DNA of 64,000 bases from the NCBI GenBank assembly GCA_021847575.1, contig JAJZQO010000004.1, positions 1 through 64,000 on the forward strand, in the 5' to 3' direction. The first letter of the stretch is position 1. Each line of letters opens with the position of its first letter. Positions 39,113-48,055 of the stretch are shown one piece after another. Source of the DNA: Bacillota bacterium. Its GTDB lineage: Bacteria; Bacillota; Sulfobacillia; JAJZYS01; JAJYTV01. Both the position numbers and the translations under genes were made by a program. Under the pieces are notes generated by a model. It was not told where the DNA came from, searched no databases, and saw only the letters and a list, made by a program, of their open reading frames with translations.

Positions 39113-42100
39113 ATGGGTCAATCGCTCGCGGCCAGGGCCCCGCTGGACAGCGCACGTCCGCCGCGGGACCTCGTGCGCGCCGCCTGCCAGGACTGGGTCG
39201 GCCGCCTCGACAGGGAGACGCGGCTGGGGAACCTCCTGCTTTTGCTGGACCATCCCGCCGGTAGCCTCGAGATCGAACCGCCGGCTCTCGATGCCGTCTC
39301 CCTGCTCCTGCAAGGCGGCGAGATCGAGCTGTCACGCCTGCTGCCAAGCCTGGCTCGGCGCCAGGACGAGCTGCGGGCGATCCAGCGCCAGGCCCGGCGC
39401 AACTTCGAGGAGCAGGGCGTGCAGACGCTGCACCTTGCGGTCGGCGTCGCCACCTGGCGCGGCGGAGCCGACAGCGGGCTGCTCTCGGCACCTTTGCTGC
39501 TGCTGCCGGTGGCGCTGTGGCAGGGCAAGCCGCAGGGCGCCTGGCTGGCCGCCGAAGAACCGGCGGTGAACCCGGCCTTCCTACACGTGCTCGCGGCGGA
39601 CCACGGCCGCCCTGTCGACGCGGTCGAACTGCTGGGCGCAAGCGGCGATCTGCCCTTGGGACCGCTCCAGGCGGCGCGGCGGCTGTTCGCCGAGATCCCG
39701 GAGTTCCAGGTGGCGGAGCGCGTCTTTCTCGGCAACTTCTCCTGGCACGCGCTCGAGGCGCTCGGCGAGATCCGCGGCGCCGAGGAGCGCCTGGCACGGC
39801 ATGCGGTCATCGCCAAGCTGCTGGGTGGCGGCGCGGGGCGCCAGTCCGCGGCCCCAAAGGCGCACGCAACCGCGCAAGGCGCGTCGCGCCCCGCGATCGT
39901 GCTGCCAGCCGACACGAGCCAGCGGCGGGCCATCGACACCGTGCTCAGGGGCGAAAGCTGCGTGATCGAGGGGGCGCCAGGCAGCGGCAAGAGCCAGACG
40001 ATCGCCAACCTGGTGGCGGCGCTGGTGGCGGACGGCCAGCGGGTCCTCGTCGTGGCGCAGAAGCGCGCGGCGCTCGACTCCGTGCGGCAGCGCCTGGGGG
40101 CCCTGGGCCTGGACGGGCTGCTCCTGGACCTCGGCACGCGTGACGCCCTGGTTGCCTCCGTCGTCTCGCGGTCCCTGGCGGAGCCGGGGGCGGCGGCCGA
40201 CCGCGGCGGCGAGGCGGTCCGCCCGGACGATCTTGCCGGGCGCCGGGCAGAGCTGGAGGCGCGCCTTGGGGAGCTCTACCGCGAACGCCGCCCGCCGGCG
40301 ATGAGCCTCATCGACATCTGGACGCGCCTGTGGCGCCAGCCCGAGTCGGTGCGCCGGGCGGGTATCGCCCCCCATCCCGAACTGCGGGCACTCGACCGGT
40401 CGGTGCTGCGCCACGTGATGCAGTTGATGGCCGATGCCCACGACCTGGGCGACCTGCTTGTTGGCCGCTCCGCCTCCCCCTGGGCTGAGGCCCGCCTGGA
40501 CGAGGAGGACGACGTCCAGCAGGCGATTGCGCTCGCCTACGACGCCCTCGCGGCCTATCGCCGCGCCGAGCGTCTCCTGGCGTCGCTCAAAGGCGGGCCG
40601 CAGGCTGCGGGGCCCACATCGCTTGCCGACCTGGCCGCCATCCTGCGGCTCGTGCGGGCGATCGGCAGGACGAGCGAGATCTACGACATGGCAGTCTGGC
40701 AGCTCGATCTCGGCCCGCTGGCGCAGGCCTTGCGTCGGGGCGGCGCGCCACGCGACCGCACCAAGGCACTTGCCGTCCTGCGCGAGCACAGGCGCAACCC
40801 GCATGCCGAGGCTCAGACCGTCGCAGGCGAGACCGCCGTTCTGCAGGCCGTGAGCGAGGGCTGGCAGCAGCTCACCGGCAGGGCGGACGCCCGCGTCGAC
40901 CCGATCGACGCCCGCCGCCTCGAGCAGGCGCTCGAGGCCTTCGATGCCGCCTGCACGAGCCTCGCGGCGCTCTTCCCCGACCCCGACTGGGTCGGGCTGC
41001 CGCTGGACGGGCTCGTGCGCCGCATCGAGGCCATGACAGGGGACCTCGCGACGCCGCACCGCATTCCGCGCGCCCGCGCCGTCGCGCGCGAGCTGGAGAG
41101 CCACGGCGCGGCAGGGGCGGCCCAGGCGATCATGGCAAGCGACCTGGCCCCGGATGTCTGGCCGCAGGCCCTGGAGTTTCTCTGGCTCGGCGCTTGGCTC
41201 CAGTCCCTGCAGGCCGAAGTGGCGCCGGGGCTGGAGCCGAGCGGCAGGACGAGCGACGCCCTGGCGCGGCAGGTCGCGGAGTTGGACGCGCAGGAGCGGG
41301 TGGCCTGGGGGCGGGCGATCGCCGCGCTGCAGGCCGGCCGCATCGCCCAGGTGGCCCGGGAGTTCCCGCAGGAGGCGCAGGCCCTGCGGGACGGGGCGCC
41401 GTTGCGCGAACTCCTGCACACTGCGCCGGAGCTGCTGCTCAGCCTCTACCCGTGCTGGCTCGCGAGTCCGCACGCGATCGGCCGGCTGATCGACGGCGAC
41501 CTCACGCCCTTCGATGTCGTCGTCTTCGACGAGGCGAGCCAGGTGCCCGTTGAGCGGGCGGTACCGGCCATCCTGCGCGGGCGGCGGCTCGTGGTGGCCG
41601 GCGACCCGGCGCAACTCCCCCCCGCCCCCTTCTTCGCCGACGGGCGGCCAGGGCATCGGGACCTGGCCGCCGACAAGTACGAGAGCCTGCTCGAGCGCGC
41701 CATGCGCTTGCCTGTGCACACGCTCGAACGCCACTACAGGAGCCGCGACGAGGCGCTCTTCGCCTTTTCGAACCGGCGCATCTACGGCGGTGGCCTGTTG
41801 ACCGCACCTGGCCGCCGCGGACATGGCGCTGGCCTCGAGCACGTCCTTGTGCCTGCGGGGGACGCCGGGGACGCGCTGGACGCGGAGGTGCAGGCGGTGG
41901 CGCAGCTCGTGCGCCGCCACGCCGAGGCGCATCCCGAGGAGTCGCTCGGCGTGATCGGTTTCGACCCCGAACACCTGCAGGAGCTCGAGCGGGCGCTCGA
42001 CCGCGCCAGGGCTGCAGACCCCCGGCTCGAGGCCCTCTTCGCCCCCGATCGGCCGGAGCCGTTCTTCGCCAAGGAGGCCGCGGCGACCCAGGGCGAAGAG

Positions 42101-42769
42101 CGCGACGCCGTGATCGTCACGTTCGGCTGCGACAAGCGCGGCCGCGGCCGCGGCGGCGAGGGGTTCGGCGGCCTCGCGGCGGCCGGCGGCGAACGTCGGC
42201 TCAACGTCGCCTTGACGCGTGCGCGAGAGCGTATGACGCTCGTGTCCGGCTTCGGCTTTGCGGATCTGCCGCAACGCGATCCGCCGCCGGGCGTCGGCCT
42301 CCTGCGCGACCTGCTGCAGTATGCCGCGGAGCGCGGCGGCGGGCGGCTGGCCGAGCGACTCACGGACGAACCGGTGAATCCGCTCGAGGAAGAGCTCGAG
42401 GCGTTCCAGGAGGACGTCTACGAGGCGCTCAGGCGGGCCGGCATGGACCTCGTGCCGCAGTACGGCGCGCTGCGCCACCGCATCGATTTCGCCGCGCGGC
42501 ATCCTGCGCGCCAGGGCGAATACGTCCTCGCCATCGCCTGCGACGGCCAGGAGTCCCACCGGGCGCCGACCGCGAGGCAGATCGACAGCCAGCGCCAGCT
42601 CGAGGGGCTCGGCTGGCGCTGGCACACGATCTGGCTCGGCGACTGGGCACGGGACCGCGACGGCGAGATCGAGCGGGCCATGGCGGCCTGGCAGCGCGCG
42701 GCGGGCCAAGCGACCAGGGCGGGGGCCCAGGCGCGGGATGTCAGCTGGAGGCGCCTGCAGGCACCATGA
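39113..42769 (+). CDS. DUF4011-type superfamily 1 helicase with C-terminal REase_MTES_1575-like (Vsr-fold) domain
   Basis: LLLLDHPAGSLEIEPP region; Walker A EGAPGSGKSQTIANLVAAL; Walker B VVVFDEASQVPVERAVP; LNVALTRARERMTLVSG; C-terminal YVLAIACDGQESHRAPTARQIDSQRQLEGLGWRWHTIWLGDWARD. Confidence 0.88.
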   Translation: MGQSLAARAPLDSARPPRDLVRAACQDWVGRLDRETRLGNLLLLLDHPAGSLEIEPPALDAVSLLLQGGEIELSRLLPSLARRQDELRAIQRQARRNFEEQGVQTLHLAVGVATWRGGADSGLLSAPLLLLPVALWQGKPQGAWLAAEEPAVNPAFLHVLAADHGRPVDAVELLGASGDLPLGPLQAARRLFAEIPEFQVAERVFLGNFSWHALEALGEIRGAEERLARHAVIAKLLGGGAGRQSAAPKAHATAQGASRPAIVLPADTSQRRAIDTVLRGESCVIEGAPGSGKSQTIANLVAALVADGQRVLVVAQKRAALDSVRQRLGALGLDGLLLDLGTRDALVASVVSRSLAEPGAAADRGGEAVRPDDLAGRRAELEARLGELYRERRPPAMSLIDIWTRLWRQPESVRRAGIAPHPELRALDRSVLRHVMQLMADAHDLGDLLVGRSASPWAEARLDEEDDVQQAIALAYDALAAYRRAERLLASLKGGPQAAGPTSLADLAAILRLVRAIGRTSEIYDMAVWQLDLGPLAQALRRGGAPRDRTKALAVLREHRRNPHAEAQTVAGETAVLQAVSEGWQQLTGRADARVDPIDARRLEQALEAFDAACTSLAALFPDPDWVGLPLDGLVRRIEAMTGDLATPHRIPRARAVARELESHGAAGAAQAIMASDLAPDVWPQALEFLWLGAWLQSLQAEVAPGLEPSGRTSDALARQVAELDAQERVAWGRAIAALQAGRIAQVAREFPQEAQALRDGAPLRELLHTAPELLLSLYPCWLASPHAIGRLIDGDLTPFDVVVFDEASQVPVERAVPAILRGRRLVVAGDPAQLPPAPFFADGRPGHRDLAADKYESLLERAMRLPVHTLERHYRSRDEALFAFSNRRIYGGGLLTAPGRRGHGAGLEHVLVPAGDAGDALDAEVQAVAQLVRRHAEAHPEESLGVIGFDPEHLQELERALDRARAADPRLEALFAPDRPEPFFAKEAAATQGEERDAVIVTFGCDKRGRGRGGEGFGGLAAAGGERRLNVALTRARERMTLVSGFGFADLPQRDPPPGVGLLRDLLQYAAERGGGRLAERLTDEPVNPLEEELEAFQEDVYEALRRAGMDLVPQYGALRHRIDFAARHPARQGEYVLAIACDGQESHRAPTARQIDSQRQLEGLGWRWHTIWLGDWARDRDGEIERAMAAWQRAAGQATRAGAQARDVSWRRLQAP

Positions 42770-44141
42770 TCGCGTCGACCATGCCGTGGATGATCTTCTT
42801 GTCCTGGGGGCAGATCGTCGCGAGGACGCCGCCCAGCTCGACGCCGTCGTCCTTGCGGAAGTAGTACGGGCAGAGCCGGGCTCGGCCGGCCATCTGCACG
42901 ACCTCGCCGGCGGCGAAGTCGAAGTAGTCGTGCTGCAGCACCTTCGCCTTGCGGTAGCCCTGCAGCAGCCAGCGCGTCTGCGGGAAGTCGCCCAGGGCCT
43001 GCTCGACCGCTCCCTGCCAGTCCTCCTGCGGTGCGTCCTCGCCGATGTGCACGCCACGGCTGCCCCAGGCGATCTCGGAGAAGCCCGAGGGCTTGAGGAC
43101 CCAGTCGGCGCGCTCGCGCTTGCCCATCTCGCCCAGGCGGCGCATGTCCTGCACCGGCACACCGCAGGCGACGAGACCCGCCACGACGGCGTGCGGCGGC
43201 ACGGGTCGCGGGTCGAGCACGTAGCTCGGCGGGATCAGCCGCCGCAGGCGCGCGAGGCGATCCTCCCCAAGCTGCTCGCGCCAGATCGGCTCGAGCACCT
43301 GGTGATGCAGGAGCGCAAACCAGATCTTCTCCTCGAGCTGCGGCCGGATGGGCGGCGTGATCTGCACGAGGCCCTTGCGCTGCGCGTAGAGGAAGAGGTC
43401 CGCCTTCGGCACGTTGCGCAGGTCGAAGAGCTCGAAGAAGCGGTAGAGCACGTCGATGCGCCGGCCTTCGACGTAGAGGCCGTCCTCCTGGAACACGACG
43501 TCGCGCGGCGACACGCAGTACACGGCGCGCCCCTGCTTGCGCAGGGCCAAGGCCACGTGCTCCATCTCGGGCCGGTAGTCGTCGGACTCCTGCGAGACGA
43601 CGATCGCCACGGTCGGGTCGGCCTTGTCCGCGGTGATCGCCAGCGCGCGGGCGAAACCGTCGAGAATTCCGGTCGGACCACCAATGACATCCTGGCCGAG
43701 GGCTGCGTAGACATCCTGCAGCGCGGCGAGTTCGCCAAAGCCGCCAGGGACCGAATCGATCTCGGTCGCGACGAAGTCGTCGCCGCCCAAGACGAGCAGG
43801 TCGGGGCGGATGAAGGCGGGCAGCTGCCGGCGCAGCCGGCGCATCTGGCTGAAACGCACCAGTTCCTCGGGCTTGCCCTGGTCGAGGTAGTCCGCGACAA
43901 AGCGCAGCTCAGGTCTGCGCAGGGACTGCTGGTAGATCTCGAGCTGCGCCAGGGCGAAGGCCCAGAGGTCGTCGCCGATCTCGCTCAGGCGCCTGCGCTG
44001 GATCTCTCTCAGGGGCAGGACGCTGGTGCCGATGCGCCAGCTGACGCGCTGTCCGGGCGGTGCCGGTCGGCGCCTGCTCTGGAAGAGGTGCTCGTTTGCC
44101 AGCACATCCTCGAGCCAGGTCGCCTCGGTCGCCTGGGACAA
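42741..44141 (-). CDS. ATP-grasp / glutathionylspermidine-synthase-like protein
   Basis: DLLVLGGDDFVATEIDSVPGGFGELAAL ... DWVLKPSGFSEIAWGSRGVHIGE ... LQHDYFDFAAGEVVQMAGRARLCPYYF. Confidence 0.65.
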   Translation of the reverse strand: MSQATEATWLEDVLANEHLFQSRRRPAPPGQRVSWRIGTSVLPLREIQRRRLSEIGDDLWAFALAQLEIYQQSLRRPELRFVADYLDQGKPEELVRFSQMRRLRRQLPAFIRPDLLVLGGDDFVATEIDSVPGGFGELAALQDVYAALGQDVIGGPTGILDGFARALAITADKADPTVAIVVSQESDDYRPEMEHVALALRKQGRAVYCVSPRDVVFQEDGLYVEGRRIDVLYRFFELFDLRNVPKADLFLYAQRKGLVQITPPIRPQLEEKIWFALLHHQVLEPIWREQLGEDRLARLRRLIPPSYVLDPRPVPPHAVVAGLVACGVPVQDMRRLGEMGKRERADWVLKPSGFSEIAWGSRGVHIGEDAPQEDWQGAVEQALGDFPQTRWLLQGYRKAKVLQHDYFDFAAGEVVQMAGRARLCPYYFRKDDGVELGGVLATICPQDKKIIHGMVDAIMVPAGASS

Positions 44142-44184
44142 TGGACCGCCTCCTCGCTCTTGCCGACGGGTTGCGCATGCAGGA

Positions 44185-44213
44185 GGGCGTCACCGCATGG
44201 CGCGGTGACGCCC
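44185..44213 (-). terminator. Hairpin between ATP-grasp-like and aldehyde dehydrogenase genes
   Basis: GGGCGTCACCGC-ATGGC-GCGGTGACGCCC, 12-bp perfect stem. Confidence 0.5.
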
Positions 44214-44262
44214 TGGCTTACCTTAGGTTAGCGCATGCCCGCGCGTGGCACAACGTGCCTGG

Positions 44263-45741
44263 TCAGGCGTCGATCTGTGCCCGCTGCAACTGGCCGCTGT
44301 AGTCGATGTAGACGGACTTCCACTCGCTGAAGAAGTCGAGCGCCGCGACGCCCGCCTCGCGGTGGCCGTTGCCCGTGCCCTTGACGCCGCCGAACGGCAG
44401 GTGGATCTCCGCGCCGGTGGTGCCGGCGTTGACGTAGAGGAGACCGCTCTCGAGGTCGCGGATCGCGCGGAAGACGCGGTTGACGTCCTGGGTGAAGATT
44501 GAGGAGCTCAGGCCGTAGGTGACACCGTTGTTGACCCGGACCGCCTCGTCGAAGTCCTTGACCTTGATCACGGAGAGGACCGGTCCGAAGATCTCCTCCT
44601 TGGCGATGCGCATGTCGGGCCGCACGCCCGTGAACAGGGTCGGCCGGTAGAAGCTGCCCTTCGCGAGATCGCCCTCGCTGGCGATGCCGCCGCCGACGAC
44701 CATCTGGGCCCCTTCGGCCTTGCCGATCTCGACGTAGCGGTCGATGCTCTCGGCCGCGCCGCGGTTGATCACCGGGCCGACGTCTGTCGTCTCGAGCAGG
44801 CCGTCGCCCAGGCGCAGCGTCTTGACGCGCGCCGCGAGCCGCTCGACCAGCTGGTCGTGGATCGCCTCGTGGGCGATGACGCGCGAGCAGGCGGTGCAGC
44901 GCTGGCCCGACGTGCCGTAGGCGCTCCAGACGATGCCGTCCAGGGCGAGGTCGAGGTCCGCGTCGTCCATCACGATCACGGCGTTCTTGCCACCGAGCTC
45001 GAGCGAGATGCGCTTGAGGCCCAGGCCCGCCTCGCTGGCCACGTGGCGTCCGACCTCGTTCGAGCCGGTGAAGGAGATCAGGCGGACGCGCTCGTCCTTA
45101 AGCAGCACCTCGCCGGCGACCGAACCGGAGCCGAACACGAGGTTCATCACGCCCGGCGGCAGCCCCGCCTCCTCGAAGATCTTGACGAGCTCGAGCGCCA
45201 GCATCGGCGTGTCGGTCGCGGGCTTGAAGACGACCGTGTTGCCCAGCACGATGGCCGGGAACGTCTTCCAAGTCGGGATGGCCATCGGGAAGTTCCACGG
45301 CGTGATGATGCCGGCCACGCCGATCGGGTCGCGCACCGCCATGGCGAACTTGTTGGGCAGCTCGGAGGGCGTCGTGTGACCGAAGGCTCGCCTGCCCTCG
45401 CCCGCCATGTAGAACGCCATGTCGATGCCTTCCTGCACGTCGCCACGCGCCTCGACGAGTACCTTGCCCATCTCGCGCGTCATCTTGCGGGCCAAGTCTT
45501 CCTTGCGCTCGCGCAAGAGCGTACCGACGCGGTACATGATTTCCGCGCGCTTCGGCGCGGGCACTTTGCGCCAGTGCTCGAAGGTCTTGTGCGCGACGTC
45601 GATCGCACGCGCGACGTCGGCGGCCGACGACTGCGGCACGCTCGCGATGATCTCTCCTGTCGCCGGGTTCACGTCGTCGATACGGCGGTTGCCCTCCGCG
45701 TCGACCCAATTGCCACCGATATAGTTGCGCAGCTCTACCAT
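44263..45741 (-). CDS. NAD(P)-dependent aldehyde dehydrogenase
   Basis: TPWNFPMAIPTWKTFPAIVLGNTVVFKPA; ISLELGGKNAVIVMDDADLD; YGTSGQRCTACSRVI. Confidence 0.93.
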   Translation of the reverse strand: MVELRNYIGGNWVDAEGNRRIDDVNPATGEIIASVPQSSAADVARAIDVAHKTFEHWRKVPAPKRAEIMYRVGTLLRERKEDLARKMTREMGKVLVEARGDVQEGIDMAFYMAGEGRRAFGHTTPSELPNKFAMAVRDPIGVAGIITPWNFPMAIPTWKTFPAIVLGNTVVFKPATDTPMLALELVKIFEEAGLPPGVMNLVFGSGSVAGEVLLKDERVRLISFTGSNEVGRHVASEAGLGLKRISLELGGKNAVIVMDDADLDLALDGIVWSAYGTSGQRCTACSRVIAHEAIHDQLVERLAARVKTLRLGDGLLETTDVGPVINRGAAESIDRYVEIGKAEGAQMVVGGGIASEGDLAKGSFYRPTLFTGVRPDMRIAKEEIFGPVLSVIKVKDFDEAVRVNNGVTYGLSSSIFTQDVNRVFRAIRDLESGLLYVNAGTTGAEIHLPFGGVKGTGNGHREAGVAALDFFSEWKSVYIDYSGQLQRAQIDA

Positions 45742-45827
45742 GCCTGCCGGGATTCTTGGACGGCATCCCAAGCGATGCGATCCCCCCGGACTCCCACCTT
45801 TCGCAGATGACTTGCTTCGGGCGGCGC

Positions 45828-46022
45828 CTAGTCGACCGGCGGATCGCCGCTCCAGGGTTCGGTCTCGTAAACGGTCAGCAGAAACTTCCCGCCCTGGCGC
45901 GCGATGCCGAAAATCAGGCCACGTCGTTTGAGCGCGCGATTGAGAAAGGTCACCAGGACATGCGGCTCGATCGGATCGTCGAGCTCCACGCTGGCGATCT
46001 CGGGCAGACTCTGCGGGCTCAT
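45828..46022 (-). CDS. DUF4264 / YpmA-like small protein
   Basis: PHVLVTFLNRALKRRGLIFGIARQGGKFLLTVYETEPW. Confidence 0.75.
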   Translation of the reverse strand: MSPQSLPEIASVELDDPIEPHVLVTFLNRALKRRGLIFGIARQGGKFLLTVYETEPWSGDPPVD

Positions 46023-46212
46023 GCGACGACGGCGGAGACCATGCGCTCAACCTCCAATAGCGAGCATAGGTGGACGGACGCGGGCGGTCAACCGCTGGCT
46101 AGCGAGCCGGTTCTGCTGGCTATGGCCGACGGCCTTGGCGGAGGCGGTGCGATCTGGACGACATAATGCGACGTCGACGCGACAAACTAGCACATGGGGA
46201 GGTGACGGTGGC

Positions 46213-46428
46213 TTGGCGAAGTGGACGAATGGCCCTGCGCTGCCCCGCGAGCAGCTCGACCGCTTCAAGTTCGAGATCGCGGACGATCTCGGGATCCAGC
46301 TGAACCACGGCTACAACGGCGACATCACCGCGCGGGAGGCGGGCCGCATCGGCGGCCGGATCGGCGGCAACATGGTCAAGGTGATGATCCGCATGGCGGA
46401 AGAGGCAATGGCGCGCGGCGAAGGCTGA
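46213..46428 (+). CDS. Small acid-soluble spore protein, alpha/beta type
   Basis: TTG start after GGGGAGGTGACGG; LDRFKFEIADDLGIQLNHGYNGDITAREAGRIGGRIGGNMVKVMIRMAEEAMA. Confidence 0.9.
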   Translation: MAKWTNGPALPREQLDRFKFEIADDLGIQLNHGYNGDITAREAGRIGGRIGGNMVKVMIRMAEEAMARGEG

Positions 46429-46441
46429 TAGGCAGTTGCAG

Positions 46442-46472
46442 GGATGCGGGGTCGCCGGGCGGCCCCGCATCC
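46442..46472 (+). terminator. Terminator-like hairpin downstream of the SASP gene
   Basis: GGATGCGGGG-N11-CCCCGCATCC. Confidence 0.6.
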
Positions 46473-46687
46473 GCCTGCCTTGCCGTGTCCGGCCGATGAC
46501 GGAAGGCGGCGGCCAATGCGGCGATGCGCCCACCCGCAGACGACATGGGACGGCATGCGCGGCATGTGCTGCCAAGGGACACCGCCCGCACCGCAAGAGA
46601 AAATTAATGCCGATCGAAGGGTTATCCAAGGTACAGCGGAGATACTCGGACCAGGTCGGCACCATCCGACCGGAAAGGGGAAACGCG

Positions 46688-47389
46688 ATGCAGCGCAAGC
46701 ATCTCCTGATCGGGGCCCTGGTGGCACTGCCACTTCTCGCCATCGGCGGGGTGTCGGCCTTCGCCGCGTCGGGCGGGGCGTCCGGGACCTCTCGCGGCCA
46801 GGCGTTCATCGCCGATGTCGCGAGTCACCTCGGCATATCCACCTCGACACTCACCAGCGCCTTGCAGCAGGCAAGGCTCGACCAGGTGCGGAACATGCTG
46901 AAGTCGGGCAGGATCACGTCCAGCCAGGCGACCCGGATGGAGAACGCGATCAAGTCCGGGAAGCTCGGGCCGGAGTTCAGACCTGGCCTCGGCGGCGGCA
47001 TGCGCCATGGCGGTCCCAGGCTGATGGCGGGGACGCCCGGCGCGATGCGGGCGGCGGTCAGCTATCTCGGGCTGACCCGGCACCAGCTCCGGGGGGATCT
47101 GCAGTCGGGCAAGTCGCTCTCCGACATCGCGTCGGCGACCAGCGGCAAGACCGTGCAGGGCCTCGAGGCGGCCATCACCTCCGCCATCCAGCAGGAACTG
47201 GGGCAGGCCGTCACGGACGGGCGGATGACGCAGACGCAGGCGACCAACATGTCGCAGAACCTGCAGACGTTCGTGCAGCGCTTCGTGACGCGCAGGGGGT
47301 TCGCCAGGGGACCCCACAGGTACTGGGGCGGGCCGGGCCCGGGCGGTCAGACAGCTCCTGCCCCGAATGGCGCATCCCCCGGCAACTGA
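46688..47389 (+). CDS. Secreted hypothetical protein
   Basis: Signal peptide MQRKHLLIGALVALPLLAIGGVSAFAA; helical FIADVASHLGISTSTLTSALQQARLDQVRNMLKSGRITSSQA. Confidence 0.8.
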   Translation: MQRKHLLIGALVALPLLAIGGVSAFAASGGASGTSRGQAFIADVASHLGISTSTLTSALQQARLDQVRNMLKSGRITSSQATRMENAIKSGKLGPEFRPGLGGGMRHGGPRLMAGTPGAMRAAVSYLGLTRHQLRGDLQSGKSLSDIASATSGKTVQGLEAAITSAIQQELGQAVTDGRMTQTQATNMSQNLQTFVQRFVTRRGFARGPHRYWGGPGPGGQTAPAPNGASPGN

Positions 47390-47401
47390 CCTGACAAGCG
47401 C

Positions 47402-47441
47402 AGAGGAGCCGTCCCCCGGCCCGGGGGTCGGCTCCTCTTTC
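47402..47441 (+). terminator. Intrinsic terminator
   Basis: AGAGGAGCCG-T-CCCCCGGCCCGGGGG-T-CGGCTCCTCT followed by TTTCT. Confidence 0.8.
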
Positions 47442-47533
47442 TGCCGCTGCGGCGGAGTGCGAAACGTGGGTGGACCCGAGGGCCCGGGTGGGCACCGTGT
47501 CGCGTCCACGGCGGCCGGGCGGGCGGAAAGTCA

Positions 47534-48004
47534 TCAGGGATCCTCGGCGCAGCAGCAGGCCACCTGCGCCCCGCTCAGGCGCCTGAGCTCGCCGCCCGAG
47601 GTGGCGAAGAGCGCGGACGGCCCGCCCGCGGCGGCGAAGAGGCGCTCGTCGTCGGCGATGCAGGCGTCGATGACGGTGCGCAGCGGCCTGAGATGCGCGA
47701 GGGGCGGCACGCCGCCGATGGCGTAGCCAGTCTCGGCGTAGACGCGGTCGGCGTCGGCCCTGCGCACCTGCGCCGCTCCCAGCAGGGTGCGCAGGCGACC
47801 TGGATCGACTCTGCGGTCGCCGCGCTGCAGGACCACCACCGGTTCATCGTCGGCCAGGAAGACGAGGGATTTCACGATCTCGCGCTGGCTGCAGCCGACG
47901 GCCTCGGCCGCCTCCTGCGCGGTGCGCGTCGATGCCGCGAGCTCCTGCACGTCGGGGTGCAATCCCGCCGCCGCCGCTCGGCTCAGGAAATCCTGCGGTC
48001 CCAA
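47534..48004 (-). CDS. YbaK/ProX-type aminoacyl-tRNA editing-domain protein
   Basis: TAQEAAEAVGCSQREIVKSLVFLADDEPVVVLQRGDRRVD ... ETGYAIGGVPPLAH. Confidence 0.9.
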   Translation of the reverse strand: MGPQDFLSRAAAAGLHPDVQELAASTRTAQEAAEAVGCSQREIVKSLVFLADDEPVVVLQRGDRRVDPGRLRTLLGAAQVRRADADRVYAETGYAIGGVPPLAHLRPLRTVIDACIADDERLFAAAGGPSALFATSGGELRRLSGAQVACCCAEDP

Positions 48005-48055
48005 CGCGGTCCCACCTCCCTGTGGCGGCTTCGCCGGCCGGCTCGCGAGACCCTG

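Noticed and set aside
39581-43162. 1193-aa minus-strand ORF opposite the helicase
   Set aside because: Antisense shadow ORF; the plus strand has all SF1 motifs.
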